DNA of 64,000 nt. Origin: Halobacillus karajensis (GTDB lineage Bacteria > Bacillota > Bacilli > Bacillales > Halobacillaceae). Numbering within the stretch: the stretch's first letter is position 1; every line of letters begins with the position of its first letter. Below, in pieces: positions 8,407 to 17,555 of the stretch. The notes under the pieces are model-generated. The model was given only the letters and a program-made list of their open reading frames with translations, was not told where the DNA came from and made no database searches. The position numbers and the translations under genes are program-made. The stretch lies in NCBI RefSeq assembly GCF_900108515.1, contig NZ_FNWW01000007.1, positions 124,001 through 188,000 on the forward strand. The letters run 5' to 3'.

Positions 8407-9363
8407 CTAAGCTGCTTTCTTCCGATCAATAAGAACAGCGATGATAATGACGACACCCTTGACGACCATTTGGAAGAAGGATGAAACACCAAGTAAATTC
8501 AATCCATTGTTCAACGTGCCGATAATTAAAGCTCCGATTAATGTTCCGATGATCAAACCACGTCCACCGGAGAGACTTGTCCCGCCAAGGACTACAGCCG
8601 CAATCGCATCCAGTTCGTAGGACGTTCCAGCTGTCGGTTGGGCGGAATTTAAACGTGAAGTTAAAATGGCACCTGCAAGTGCAGATAAAAGTCCTGCAAG
8701 AGAATACACCATCACTTTAATACGGGAGACTTTAATTCCGGAAATAAGCGCGGCTTTTTCATTTCCACCGATCGCATACGTTTTTCGTCCAAATGGAGTC
8801 TTATGCAAAATAACCCAAAGCACAGCGAAAGCGAGTAACATCGTAACAGCCGGGACCGGAATCCCTAAGAAATACCCTCTTCCAAAAAGTTGGAAGGCGT
8901 AACTGTCGCCAAGACCAGTGATCGGGTTTCCATCTGTGTACACGAGCGTAAGTCCACGGAACATCGTCATCGTTGCTAGTGTTGCAATGAAAGGAGCCAT
9001 TTTTCCTTTTGTAATTAAGAGTCCGTTCACCATACCCATAACAGCCCCGAGCAAACAGCCGATTAAAATGGCCAAAATCGGGTCGATACCTGAAACCATC
9101 ATCCCAGCCATAAGAGCACTGGAGAGAGCAAGAATCGATCCGACAGATAAATCAATTCCACCGGTTAGAATAACGAAGGTCATACCATAGGCGATGAGAG
9201 CATTAATAGCTACCTGTCTTAATAGATTTAATAAGTTCAAAGGTTCGAGAAAACTTGGATTAATAATCGAAACGGTTGCCATCAGAACAAGCAATCCAAC
9301 GAACGGTCCTAACTTCTGCATGAGATTTCCTATTTGAGTTGTACTTTTGATTGCATTAATCAT
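8407..9363 (-). CDS. rbsC: Ribose ABC transporter permease RbsC
   Basis: Inner-membrane permease of the ribose importer, 318 residues with about eight to ten hydrophobic segments. The conserved cytoplasmic loop [18 protein letters not shown] is near residues 245-262 and [14 protein letters not shown] near 64-77. Its ATG overlaps the end of rbsA by eight bases, implying translational coupling. Confidence 0.93.
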   Translation of the reverse strand: MINAIKSTTQIGNLMQKLGPFVGLLVLMATVSIINPSFLEPLNLLNLLRQVAINALIAYGMTFVILTGGIDLSVGSILALSSALMAGMMVSGIDPILAILIGCLLGAVMGMVNGLLITKGKMAPFIATLATMTMFRGLTLVYTDGNPITGLGDSYAFQLFGRGYFLGIPVPAVTMLLAFAVLWVILHKTPFGRKTYAIGGNEKAALISGIKVSRIKVMVYSLAGLLSALAGAILTSRLNSAQPTAGTSYELDAIAAVVLGGTSLSGGRGLIIGTLIGALIIGTLNNGLNLLGVSSFFQMVVKGVVIIIAVLIDRKKAA

Positions 9364-10846
9364 TGACTTGACCTCCTGTTGCCAGTGTCATAATTTTTTC
9401 TTGATCGGCTTCTTCTTTGCTGAGTTCTCCCGCAATGGTTCCTTCGTGGACAACAAGTACGCGGTCACTCATCCCCAATATTTCCGGAAGTTCAGAAGAA
9501 ACCATGATGATGGCCACCCCACGATCGGTCAATTCGTTCATCAGTTGATAAATTTCCCGCTTTGCTCCAACATCGACCCCTCGTGTCGGTTCATCAAGAA
9601 TGAGAACTTTTGGACCGATCCCAATCCATTTGGCGATAACGACCTTCTGCTGATTTCCTCCTGATAGATTCTTAGCTTCTGTCAATGCGGATTCCGTTTT
9701 AATCGTCAGCCGTTTAATCAAAAGATCGACAAATTCATGCTCGCGTTTTTCCCCGATCCATCCTTTGTTCGTAAAGCTGTGTAAGCTAGGAAGAGCGATG
9801 TTATCTTTGATAGGAAAATCAAGCACTAACCCTTCTTCTTTCCGATCTTCGGTGATAAAACCAAGTCCTAACTTCACGGCCTGACTGGGGTTTTTCACCG
9901 TAACGTTCTCCCCATTGATCATGATCTCGCCTTCATAGCTTCCATCAAGACCGAAAAGGGTGCGCATGATTTCCGTTCGGCCTGCCCCCATCAAACCGGA
10001 AACGCCGACAATCTCACCTTCTCGGACTTCAAAGCTGACATTCTCGAACACACCCTTACGTGTAAGGTTCTTCACTTGAAGCATCGACGCTCCTGGCTTT
10101 GCGTCACGGTTGGGAAACCTATCCGTCAGTTCACGACCGACCATTTTACGAACCACCTCATCAAAGCTGGTCTCAGGAATCGGCATCGTATCTACCGTCC
10201 TTCCATCACGCATGACAGTAATCGTATCGCATATCGCGAAAATTTCTTCCATTCGATGAGAAATGTAAACAATCGAGACGCCTTCTTGTTTCAATGAACG
10301 TATAACAGCAAATAATTTTTCAATTTCACGCTCGGTCAGGGCAGCGGTAGGCTCGTCCATGATAATGACTTTCGCATCTGTCATTAAAGCTTTGGCAATT
10401 TCAATCATCTGCTGTTCCCCTACCGAACATTGTCCGGCCTCTTTGGATAACGGAATGGAAATCGACAGCTTTTCAAATTGCTCATTCGCAATCGCTTTCA
10501 TTTTATTTGTTTGAATAATCCCGAAATGTGTAACCGGTTCCTTATTAATAAATAAGTTTTCCAGGACGGTCATCTCCGGCCATATATTCAATTCCTGATG
10601 GATAAAAGCAACGCCGAATTCTTCCGCATGTTTAGGGTTATCAAACGTTGTTTCCTGACCATCGATCTGTACGAATCCTTTATCCTTTTTGTGAAGGCCT
10701 GTCAGAATATTCATCAATGTAGATTTCCCTGCTCCGTTTTCCCCCATCAGGGCATGGACTTCTCCATCTTTAATCTCTATGTCAACACCTTCAAGAACCT
10801 TGTTCTTGCCGAAGGCTTTATGAATATTGGTCATACGGATCTGCAT
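9356..10846 (-). CDS. rbsA: Ribose ABC transporter ATP-binding protein RbsA
   Basis: Double ATPase energising ribose import, 496 residues. The first domain has Walker [10 protein letters not shown] (residues 35-43), signature [14 protein letters not shown] and Walker [13 protein letters not shown]. The second has the degenerate Walker [11 protein letters not shown], signature [14 protein letters not shown] and [19 protein letters not shown]. It lies 16 bases after rbsD and overlaps rbsC. Confidence 0.94.
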   Translation of the reverse strand: MQIRMTNIHKAFGKNKVLEGVDIEIKDGEVHALMGENGAGKSTLMNILTGLHKKDKGFVQIDGQETTFDNPKHAEEFGVAFIHQELNIWPEMTVLENLFINKEPVTHFGIIQTNKMKAIANEQFEKLSISIPLSKEAGQCSVGEQQMIEIAKALMTDAKVIIMDEPTAALTEREIEKLFAVIRSLKQEGVSIVYISHRMEEIFAICDTITVMRDGRTVDTMPIPETSFDEVVRKMVGRELTDRFPNRDAKPGASMLQVKNLTRKGVFENVSFEVREGEIVGVSGLMGAGRTEIMRTLFGLDGSYEGEIMINGENVTVKNPSQAVKLGLGFITEDRKEEGLVLDFPIKDNIALPSLHSFTNKGWIGEKREHEFVDLLIKRLTIKTESALTEAKNLSGGNQQKVVIAKWIGIGPKVLILDEPTRGVDVGAKREIYQLMNELTDRGVAIIMVSSELPEILGMSDRVLVVHEGTIAGELSKEEADQEKIMTLATGGQVND

Positions 10847-10862
10847 TTCTATTCACCTCGCT

Positions 10863-11249
10863 TTAAAAAGTTACGCCCGCATGAAGGATACAGTTCGCAT
10901 ACGGCGTGATTTCTCCTGTCCGAATGACGGCTCTGGCATGTTTCACCTCTGCTTTTAATGATTCATGCGGCAGATATTCCACTTTATTAAAAAGGGTCTG
11001 TAAACCCTGATGGACCTGTTCGTTTTGGTGTATTTCCTCGGCTGCCGTCACGTTTTCCACAGCCATTTCTTCTCGAAGAACATGAACAACATCCAAGAAT
11101 GAAGGCACTCCTTCTCTCAAAGAAAGATCGATTTTATGCACATGTCCAGGGACCGGCAAGCCTGCATCAGCCACTACTATCGTATCGGTGTGGCCGAGAT
11201 CGGCAAGGACTTTCGTTATAGAACTGTTCAACATCCCATGTCGTTTCAT
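10863..11249 (-). CDS. rbsD: D-ribose pyranase RbsD
   Basis: Cytoplasmic ring isomerase converting beta-pyranose to beta-furanose ribose, the form RbsK phosphorylates. 128 residues, close to the family's usual 130. Conserved LADLGHTDTIVVADAGLP with the catalytic His lies near residue 20, and the C-terminal EITPYANCILHAGVTF matches the family. It overlaps rbsK by four bases. Confidence 0.93.
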   Translation of the reverse strand: MKRHGMLNSSITKVLADLGHTDTIVVADAGLPVPGHVHKIDLSLREGVPSFLDVVHVLREEMAVENVTAAEEIHQNEQVHQGLQTLFNKVEYLPHESLKAEVKHARAVIRTGEITPYANCILHAGVTF

Positions 11250-12145
11250 TTCCTCATCTCCTCTTCTACTTCCTGTCTTGTCGGCATCCCGCCCTGAGCC
11301 CCAAAACCTGTCACAGATAGAGAAGCAGCACGGTTGGCGAACCGAAGACTCTCCTTCATTCCATGACCTTCCGCCATTGCTGTTCCAAAAGCTGCATTGA
11401 ATGTATCCCCTGCTCCCGTCGTATCTACGGCTTTTACCGGAAAGGACGGCACTAGAACCTCTTTTGCTCCGTCAAAATAACGTACACCTGCCGCTCCCTC
11501 TGTGATGAACAATTTGTTTGGATATTTCTTTAAAGCTTCTTTAGGATCCACACCTGGAAATAATAGCGCGGCTTCGTGTTGGTTTGGTGTCAAATAAGCC
11601 ACCTGATCAACAATCGTGCCAGATACTTTTCTCGCAGGGGCAGGATTCAAGAGGAGTGGAACCCCTAACTGCTTACAGATGGCGGCTGCTTCCTCTACTG
11701 TCTCTTCAGGTACTTCCTGTTGAATCATAACAAGATCGCATTCAGCCAGAAGGGACTGAGTTTTTTTCACATACGCAGGGGTGACGAAATCATTCGCCCC
11801 TTTCACGACCACAATACTGTTATCCTCCTCCGCCAGAATAATGTGCGCGGTCCCACTCTTTTGATGTGTAACCGGTTCCACATAATCGGTATGAACACCT
11901 TTTCGTTTAAAATTATCCAAGATTTGCTCACCATAGGGGTCATCCCCCACGCAGCCAATCATATACACGTCTGCTCCCAGCTTAGCCGCAGCTACAGCCT
12001 GATTGGCCCCTTTGCCGCCGGGAACCGTTTCAAACATTTCCCCAAGAACCGTTTCCCCAGCCTGCGGGCGTTTTTTTGATGTTACAACTAAATCCATAGA
12101 TGAACTGCCTATAACGGCTATCTTCGGTTTCCTCAATCCACTCAT
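11246..12145 (-). CDS. rbsK: Ribokinase RbsK
   Basis: ATP-dependent kinase converting ribose to ribose-5-phosphate, 299 residues, PfkB family. GGKGANQAVAAAKLG near residues 43-57 is the first signature, and DTTGAGDTFNAAF near 241-253 carries the anion hole and catalytic Asp. It overlaps rbsR by four bases upstream and rbsD by four bases downstream, so the operon is tightly coupled. Confidence 0.94.
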   Translation of the reverse strand: MSGLRKPKIAVIGSSSMDLVVTSKKRPQAGETVLGEMFETVPGGKGANQAVAAAKLGADVYMIGCVGDDPYGEQILDNFKRKGVHTDYVEPVTHQKSGTAHIILAEEDNSIVVVKGANDFVTPAYVKKTQSLLAECDLVMIQQEVPEETVEEAAAICKQLGVPLLLNPAPARKVSGTIVDQVAYLTPNQHEAALLFPGVDPKEALKKYPNKLFITEGAAGVRYFDGAKEVLVPSFPVKAVDTTGAGDTFNAAFGTAMAEGHGMKESLRFANRAASLSVTGFGAQGGMPTRQEVEEEMRK

Positions 12146-13119
12146 TCCTTTCGGGTCGTCTTTCTTTCTACTAATTCAACAGGCAGTTGAACTGTCCGTT
12201 CGACTCCTGATTCTTTTTTGATCGTTTTAAGCAGGAGTTGAGCCGCTTCCCGCCCCATTTCATAAGCAGGTTGGCGGATTGTCGATAAAGTCGGGTAAGA
12301 CAATCGGCTTTGTGGAATATCATCATAGCCGATGATTTGTAATTCATCCGGGATCTTTTTGCCACGCTTTAATGCTTCATGAATGATGGCAATGCCCACG
12401 ATATCATTACTCGCGATAACACCGTCTGTATCCACATATTTATCGAACAGCTCCTCTGCCCAACCTTGTGCTTCTTCAAATGAATAAGAAGTGGTTGAAA
12501 GTACTGAAAAATCGACATCTGCTTCACTTAAAGCTCCAATGGCTCCTTGAAAACGTTCCTGAGCCGGTTTGACATGGGCTGGTCCTTTGACTAACGTAAT
12601 CCGTTCAGCGCCTTTGTCAATCAGCGTTTGCGCCGCAAGTCTCCCCCCTTTTCGTCCATCCGCATAGACGGCAGGGTACTCCTCAGAAGTACGGTCCAAT
12701 AGAACCAGCGGAAGGTTCAATGCCTCATAGATATCATAATCCACATGATTGGTAGCTGTGATAATACCCATCACATTGTTCTGTACAAATGTTTGAATGT
12801 AATCCAACTCTTTTTCCACGTTCTCATCACTATTCCCGAGCAACAGACGGAATCCCGACCGACTGAGCTCATCCTCCACCCCTCTTGCCAGCTGAGGGAA
12901 GAATGGGTTCGTAATATCAGGAAGGAGCAGTCCGATGATGCGGGACTCTCGCTTATAAAGTGACCGCGCCACTTCATTCGGACTATAATTCAATTCAGCA
13001 ATAGATTTCATTACTTTTTTTCTCGTATCGGCTCCCACATAGCCATTATTATTCAAAACCCTTGAAACAGTAGCTACGGAAACCCCTGCTTCCTGGGCGA
13101 CATCCTTAATCGTTACCAT
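12142..13119 (-). CDS. rbsR: LacI-family ribose operon repressor RbsR
   Basis: Transcriptional repressor of the operon it heads, 325 residues. The LacI helix-turn-helix is at residues 2-25 (TIKDVAQEAGVSVATVSRVL), followed by the hinge LNYSPNEVARSLY and a sugar-binding-protein-like core. B. subtilis RbsR also works with Ser46-phosphorylated HPr (recalled, not shown here). Two operator/cre-like palindromes lie 19-63 bases upstream, so autoregulation is likely. Gene order rbsRKDACB equals that of B. subtilis. Confidence 0.93.
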   Translation of the reverse strand: MVTIKDVAQEAGVSVATVSRVLNNNGYVGADTRKKVMKSIAELNYSPNEVARSLYKRESRIIGLLLPDITNPFFPQLARGVEDELSRSGFRLLLGNSDENVEKELDYIQTFVQNNVMGIITATNHVDYDIYEALNLPLVLLDRTSEEYPAVYADGRKGGRLAAQTLIDKGAERITLVKGPAHVKPAQERFQGAIGALSEADVDFSVLSTTSYSFEEAQGWAEELFDKYVDTDGVIASNDIVGIAIIHEALKRGKKIPDELQIIGYDDIPQSRLSYPTLSTIRQPAYEMGREAAQLLLKTIKKESGVERTVQLPVELVERKTTRKE

Positions 13120-13135
13120 GCTTTCACTCCCGCCT

Positions 13136-13153
13136 TGTGTAACCGGTTACACA
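13136..13153. promoter_or_regulatory. rbs operator / cre site 1 (perfect 18-bp palindrome)
   Basis: TGTGTAACCGGTTACACA is a perfect palindrome 17 bases upstream of the rbsR start. Its core at 13138-13151 matches every position of the cre consensus TGWAANCGNTNWCA, so both RbsR and CcpA could use it. Confidence 0.78.
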
Positions 13154-13168
13154 TAACTTAACACAACT

Positions 13169-13182
13169 TGTAATCGCTTGCA
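13169..13182. promoter_or_regulatory. rbs operator / cre site 2
   Basis: TGTAATCGCTTGCA matches 13 of 14 cre positions. Its centre is 31 bases from that of site 1, about three helical turns. It overlaps a possible minus-strand -35 (TTGCAA); the paired -10 (TAAGTT, spacer 17) is weak. Confidence 0.62.
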
Positions 13183-13320
13183 ATATATCCATTCATTTTT
13201 CTATATTGGAATTTATTTTCCCCATACTCTCTGGGGACTGAGCCGTAGTTCTATTCATTCGTCAGATATTTTTACAAAATATGCTACGATAGACACAAAC
13301 AGGTAAAGGGAGAGAAGCAT

Positions 13321-14007
13321 ATGTCACAATCACTCATTTTTGATATGGATGGAACGTTATTTCAAACCGAGCGGATCCTGGAGATTTCTTTAGAAGACAC
13401 CTTTGAGCACCTAAGGACTCAAGGACAATGGAAAGGAGAAACACCCCTTCAAACCTATCGCGAGATTATGGGGGTTCCTTTGCCTACCGTGTGGGAAACA
13501 CTACTGCCTGACCATCCCCCCAACTGGAGAAAAGAGGCGGACAATTATTTCCTAGGAAAACTAGTCGCGAATATTAAGATAGGGAAAGGGGCTCTTTATC
13601 CAGGTGTGCAGGATGTCTTCGAATATTTAAAACAAGAGGGTTATTCTATTTACATTGCAAGTAATGGCCTGACAGAATATTTACAAGCGATCGTCGATCA
13701 TTATCAACTGGACCGCTGGGTTACAGAAACGTTCAGCATTCAACAAATCGACTCCTTCGATAAAGCGGATTTAGTGCAAACCGTTAAGGAAAAATACACC
13801 TTTCACCATGGAGCTGTGATCGGTGACCGTCGTTCGGATATCAACGCCGCAAATAAAAATCATTTCATTTCCATTGGCTGTCGCTTTGATTTCGCCCAGG
13901 AGGAAGAACTTGCAGAAGCTGATTATGTCATCGATGATTTTTTTGAACTGAAAACCTTACTTCCTGACATCAAGCACGAGCCCTCATCGTCCCCTATACA
14001 TAAATAA
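13321..14007 (+). CDS. HAD-superfamily hydrolase (phosphoglycolate phosphatase-like)
   Basis: Cytoplasmic phosphatase of 228 residues. Motif I is FDMDGTLF (nucleophile Asp8, acid Asp10), motif II is IYIASNG near residue 116, and the final motif is VIGDRRSDINAA near 171. The inserted helical cap marks subfamily IA. Substrate unknown. ATG follows AAAGGGAGAG. Transcribed alone, away from the rbs operon. Confidence 0.82.
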   Translation: MSQSLIFDMDGTLFQTERILEISLEDTFEHLRTQGQWKGETPLQTYREIMGVPLPTVWETLLPDHPPNWRKEADNYFLGKLVANIKIGKGALYPGVQDVFEYLKQEGYSIYIASNGLTEYLQAIVDHYQLDRWVTETFSIQQIDSFDKADLVQTVKEKYTFHHGAVIGDRRSDINAANKNHFISIGCRFDFAQEEELAEADYVIDDFFELKTLLPDIKHEPSSSPIHK

Positions 14008-14110
14008 AAAAGCCAGCGCCTCCCCCTCAAGTTTTCACGCGTCATTCCGCTCTGTAACGATGAACGCTCGGTAGATTCCCGAGGGGGCGTAAGGCGCTTA
14101 TGCTTTTTTT
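14005..14110 (+). terminator. Long composite hairpin terminator after the HAD gene
   Basis: Nested arms AAAAAGC/GCTTTTT, GCGCC (14016-14020)/GGCGC (14093-14097) and CCCCCTC (14022-14028)/GAGGGGG (14081-14087) surround a ~52-base loop and end in TTTTTTT. The loop is much longer than in an ordinary terminator. Confidence 0.6.
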
Positions 14111-14195
14111 ATCGCAGGGACGATACATATATAAGGTGTTTTTAAGGAGATGTATGGGTGAAATACAAAAATAGAAGTCGAAGAAAAGCGTGAAG

Positions 14196-14235
14196 CTATC
14201 GTTAATGATCTACGAACAGAGATCATTAACGATAG
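14196..14235. repeat. Perfect 16-bp inverted repeat
   Basis: Arms 14196-14211 and 14220-14235 are exact reverse complements with an eight-base loop. It lies 24 bases beyond the stop of the leftward adenylyltransferase and has no adjacent T-run, so it is either a 3'-end stabiliser, a weak terminator or a protein-binding site. Confidence 0.85.
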
Positions 14236-14258
14236 GATAAGAAACCGCCCTAAATCTG

Positions 14259-15134
14259 TTAAAAGATCTCCTCTGCGTTAGGCGGCAATTGTCTCACCTG
14301 CTTCAGATAGACCCTCATGTTTTGATCATCCTCGATTCGATAAACATAAGAAAATTCCCTAGCAACCGCCCGTGCCAATTCCCTGAATAAATCACCAGCT
14401 GTGAACAATGCCTCCCATACCTGCTCAGGTGAGGCGCTTGCATATGTGCTTTTATACAGCGACCAATACTCCGCAGGAAGATAATGTTTGAAATAGTTCC
14501 CTGCTTTCCCAGTCGACACACTAAAGTCTGTCTTCGTACCGATCCACCAATCCACCATTTGATTCAAGTCTCGGCGTATTACACGTTCCATCATAAACAA
14601 AGCATAGGGGACTTCATCCCGCCAAAGGCTTTTCGCTACATTCTGTTGACACCACCAAAAGTTGTTGCAGCATGCTTTGTAGGTCCCATCAGACGGTTTT
14701 TGTACGTGATAATCCTCATCCGTCGGGACAGGAAGCGGCGGCAGACAGCCGTCCTTATCCATCAAAGGTTTCGTGAGCTTATCTACTCCGTAATTTTCTT
14801 GCATGTGAGCTCTCTTTTCTATATGTAAGTCGATACGATTCCCATCCGCGAATAACATTAAATATCCATAAAAATCAGGATCCTCCAATCGAGTACCTTG
14901 GTCATTTTTATCGGGTTCCTGCAGCATTAGTCTCTCCCCGAAGACACCCAACCAACGGGTGTCTTTTAAAAAGGAATCCGTTTCAGTGACAACATAGACC
15001 ATATCATAATCCTGGAAAATATCTTTGGTTACATGGGGATTTGTCTTCGATCCATTCATATAAACAGCGCGAATTCGCTCATCCTTATTGGCGACAGATA
15101 ATAGTAAGTCCATCATTTCCTGTTCATTTCTCAT
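14259..15134 (-). CDS. Aminoglycoside 6-adenylyltransferase (AadK/ANT(6) family)
   Basis: Predicted nucleotidyltransferase that would adenylate streptomycin-type aminoglycosides, 291 residues. The start MRNEQEMMDLLL at 15134 follows a purine-rich AAGGGAGAAGGAAG; longer in-frame extensions run back into the PAP2 gene and are not credible. MNGSKTNP (residues 30-37) and FQDYDMVYVVTE are the nucleotidyl-transfer motifs (G-S and D-x-D-like), and RIDLHIEK supplies the third carboxylate. Chromosomal homologues occur in many bacilli; activity on drugs is unproved. Confidence 0.87.
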   Translation of the reverse strand: MRNEQEMMDLLLSVANKDERIRAVYMNGSKTNPHVTKDIFQDYDMVYVVTETDSFLKDTRWLGVFGERLMLQEPDKNDQGTRLEDPDFYGYLMLFADGNRIDLHIEKRAHMQENYGVDKLTKPLMDKDGCLPPLPVPTDEDYHVQKPSDGTYKACCNNFWWCQQNVAKSLWRDEVPYALFMMERVIRRDLNQMVDWWIGTKTDFSVSTGKAGNYFKHYLPAEYWSLYKSTYASASPEQVWEALFTAGDLFRELARAVAREFSYVYRIEDDQNMRVYLKQVRQLPPNAEEIF

Positions 15135-15213
15135 TCTTCCTTCTCCCTTCCGTCCTTTAGAATAGAAGGCCCTCCACTCGAAATAATAAAAGAAAACCCT
15201 AAAGGAGGTTCCT

Positions 15214-15834
15214 ATGAAAAGGCAGCCTATTCTCCCATTTTTCCTGATAAACCTCCTGCTTTTCCTATTCCTAGCCTGGTCCGTGCAATCCACACAATCC
15301 TTTGTCCATGTTCTTGACCAATGGGGGATGAATACGCTCACAGCCGCCTCTGAAAGCTCCCTTACAAAGATGTCGAGCGCTTTTACTCAGTTGGGGAGTT
15401 ATAATATTTGTCTAACCTTTGGTTTCATTCTATCCTTATGGGCAATCCAAAAAGAAAATCATTGGCTTAGTTTCTGTATTCTTGCCGGTTCAGCTTCCAC
15501 ACGGCTAATCAGTGTCTACCTCAAGGGGGCTATTGACAGGGATCGTCCACCTATGGAAACATACACCTCTTTTCATGGGGCTGCTTTTCCAAGTGGCCAT
15601 GCCCTATACGCTCTATTTATTTATGGGATGATAGTTCTCCTGCTTTCTCTATTTGCGAAAAAACGGATACTGTGTATATCCATGACCAGTCTAGCCGTTG
15701 CCATAATCATCCTCATCGGTTGGAGCAGGGTCTACTTAGGCGCCCATTACCTGACAGATGTAATGGGCGGATGGTTCATCGGTGGAGCATGGCTTAGTTT
15801 TATCTGGTTTGTCGGTACCCTTCGTCAGAAGTAG
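15214..15834 (+). CDS. PAP2-family membrane phosphatase
   Basis: Six-helix membrane phosphatase acting on lipid phosphates such as undecaprenyl pyrophosphate or phosphatidic acid, 206 residues. The three motifs are all visible: KGAIDRDRP (near 109), PSGH (near 127) and SRVYLGAHYLTD (near 170). ATG follows AAAGGAGG. The promoter lies in the 79-base gap to the divergent adenylyltransferase. Confidence 0.9.
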   Translation: MKRQPILPFFLINLLLFLFLAWSVQSTQSFVHVLDQWGMNTLTAASESSLTKMSSAFTQLGSYNICLTFGFILSLWAIQKENHWLSFCILAGSASTRLISVYLKGAIDRDRPPMETYTSFHGAAFPSGHALYALFIYGMIVLLLSLFAKKRILCISMTSLAVAIIILIGWSRVYLGAHYLTDVMGGWFIGGAWLSFIWFVGTLRQK

Positions 15835-15873
15835 GGGGCTTTCTTTTTACTTCCCTCCCAAGCTCCCCTTTTC
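15833..15873 (+). terminator. Probable terminator after the PAP2 gene
   Basis: AGGGGGCT at the gene end can pair with AGCTCCCC (15861-15868, one bulge), followed by TTTT. Confidence 0.42.
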
Positions 15874-15899
15874 CTGCCAGCCCCTTAAAAGAGCTAGCG

Positions 15900-16079
15900 A
15901 TGACAAAAGGAAACAGACACTTCTATAAAAAGAAAGCAAAAAATCCCATACGTACCCCTTTCACGGCCTCTCAAAAAAACACCACAAACACGCCCCCGCC
16001 ACTACCCAACGATACAACAGAATATTCTTCCCCTATAGAATGCCATGTGTATACCAATGGTCATCAGGTTTGTGAGTGA
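15900..16079 (+). CDS. Possible 59-residue Lys/Asn/Thr/Pro-rich protein
   Basis: An ATG at 15900 opens a 59-codon frame that fills most of the gap between two rightward genes. The N-terminal half is strongly basic (MTKGNRHFYKKKAKNP), the middle is Thr/Pro-rich, and the end, ECHVYTNGHQVCE, has two cysteines and two histidines in a pattern reminiscent of small spore-coat proteins. The upstream AAAAGAG is only a weak Shine-Dalgarno. No family recognised; composition is biased enough to make it worth keeping. Confidence 0.42.
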   Translation: MTKGNRHFYKKKAKNPIRTPFTASQKNTTNTPPPLPNDTTEYSSPIECHVYTNGHQVCE

Positions 16080-16134
16080 AAATAGATGGGTACAATAGAG
16101 GAAGGATGAAGAACAAAGATGGGAGGAGGATAAG

Positions 16135-16647
16135 ATGGCTTCAGATACGACTTCACCTAAAAGGGAACCCAAACATAAAAATCGTTCCCTGTATGTAAAG
16201 CGTAACTTTTGGTCTGGCATCCTCTTTGGAATGGGACTCGCTGCGTTCGTTGATGAAACGGTTTTTCATCAGTTACTCCGTTGGCATCACTTTTATGACA
16301 AATCAACCACAGATATTGGACTGATTTCTGATGGATTTTTTCATGCCTTTAGCTGGTTTGCCACCGTCGGAGGATTATTTCTGCTTGCTGATGTCCGTCG
16401 TCGAAACGGTTTATGGCTGACAAGATGGTGGGGCGGTGTTTTACTCGGAGCAGGAGGCTTCCAATTATACGATGGGATCATCCAACATAAACTCATGCGC
16501 CTTCACCAAATACGCTATGTGGAGGATGTCCTTAAATATGATCTCGTGTGGAATATGCTTGCCGTAATTATGATCGGGGCTGGTCTGTTCCTGCTATATC
16601 ACACAAGGCGTCGACCAAAGAAGGAGGAGCCTGTCCATGGTGGCTGA
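16135..16647 (+). CDS. DUF2243 membrane protein
   Basis: Predicted four-helix membrane protein of 170 residues with conserved histidines (ETVFHQLLRWHHFYD, FHAFSW, GIIQHKLMRLHQIRY), matching my knowledge of DUF2243. The His-rich helices suggest metal or heme contact. It overlaps the CtaG-like gene by 11 bases, so the two are co-translated and may work together on copper or oxidase assembly; that is inference. Preceded by GGGAGGAGG. Confidence 0.83.
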   Translation: MASDTTSPKREPKHKNRSLYVKRNFWSGILFGMGLAAFVDETVFHQLLRWHHFYDKSTTDIGLISDGFFHAFSWFATVGGLFLLADVRRRNGLWLTRWWGGVLLGAGGFQLYDGIIQHKLMRLHQIRYVEDVLKYDLVWNMLAVIMIGAGLFLLYHTRRRPKKEEPVHGG

Positions 16648-17434
16648 CCATCAAATAGAGCATAACAGCCGTCTTCTCATCGATATAGCCCTCGCCGTTC
16701 CATTTGTGACAGCAGTAGTTTTATATATAGGAGCCGCAATCGTTTCCAGTCGTTACCCCCACCTTCGAAAATGGCCGCTGCACCGAACGATTTTCTGGAT
16801 CCTCGGCATCTTTCTTGCCGCTATATCCGTGATTGGACCTTTAGCCGAGCAAGCGCACAAGGATTTCACAGCCCATATGACCAGTCATTTGTTGTTAGGG
16901 ATGACAGCTCCACTTCTGCTTGTTTTGGCTGCACCGATGACACTACTTCTGCGGACACTTCAAACAACCTCAGCACGGCGTGTTTCCCGATATTTAAAAA
17001 GTCGGTGGGTCCGCTTTTTCAGTCACCCTATTGTGGCTTCCATTCTAAATATCGGCGGGCTATGGATCCTTTATACGACAGATGTATACACAGCCATGCA
17101 CCAGTCTGTACTTATTTATATCGTCGTCCACGTCCATATTTTCTTAGCCGGTTATCTCTTCACCATGTCAATGATTTACGTAGACCCAATCGCCCACCGG
17201 TTTGGTTATGCCTATCGATCTATCATTCTTGTGATTGCCTTAGCTGGCCATGGCATTTTAGCCAAGTCCATCTATGCGGCACCACCCCCAGGGGTTCCTG
17301 CAGAAAAAGCGGAAGCAGGCGGAATGCTTATGTATTATGGAGGCGATGCTGTTGACCTTATCATCATCTTCCTCCTTTGTTTGCACTGGTACAGAGCTAC
17401 AGCACCTAGAAAAATGACGCTGGCCACCGAATGA
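16637..17434 (+). CDS. CtaG-like cytochrome c oxidase assembly protein (caa3_CtaG)
   Basis: Seven-helix membrane protein of 265 residues resembling caa3-type CtaG, needed for CuA-site or caa3 oxidase maturation in Bacillus. Conserved His residues occur in the helices (MTSHLLLGMTAPLLL, YIVVHVHIFLAGYLF, ALAGHGILAKSIYA). It is not next to oxidase structural genes here, unlike B. subtilis ctaG. It is coupled to the DUF2243 gene. Confidence 0.8.
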   Translation: MVADHQIEHNSRLLIDIALAVPFVTAVVLYIGAAIVSSRYPHLRKWPLHRTIFWILGIFLAAISVIGPLAEQAHKDFTAHMTSHLLLGMTAPLLLVLAAPMTLLLRTLQTTSARRVSRYLKSRWVRFFSHPIVASILNIGGLWILYTTDVYTAMHQSVLIYIVVHVHIFLAGYLFTMSMIYVDPIAHRFGYAYRSIILVIALAGHGILAKSIYAAPPPGVPAEKAEAGGMLMYYGGDAVDLIIIFLLCLHWYRATAPRKMTLATE

Positions 17435-17468
17435 GTGGCTTACTTTTTTACATGCCCGTTTTTAGATG

Positions 17469-17510
17469 GAAGGAGGAGGAAGTCGTTTCACGGCTTCCTC
17501 CTTCTTCTTC
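17469..17510. terminator. Bidirectional terminator between convergent genes
   Basis: AGGAGGAAG (17474-17482) pairs with CTTCCTCCT (17494-17502), with flanking GAAGG/CTTC extension and T-rich 3' sequence. Confidence 0.72.
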
Positions 17511-17555
17511 CTATGTTTGTGTTTCTATTCATCTATTAGGAGAAAACCCTTCCCC

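Noticed and set aside
14259-15341. Longer start of the adenylyltransferase
   Set aside because: The extra 69 residues run into the divergent PAP2 gene and lack a ribosome-binding site.
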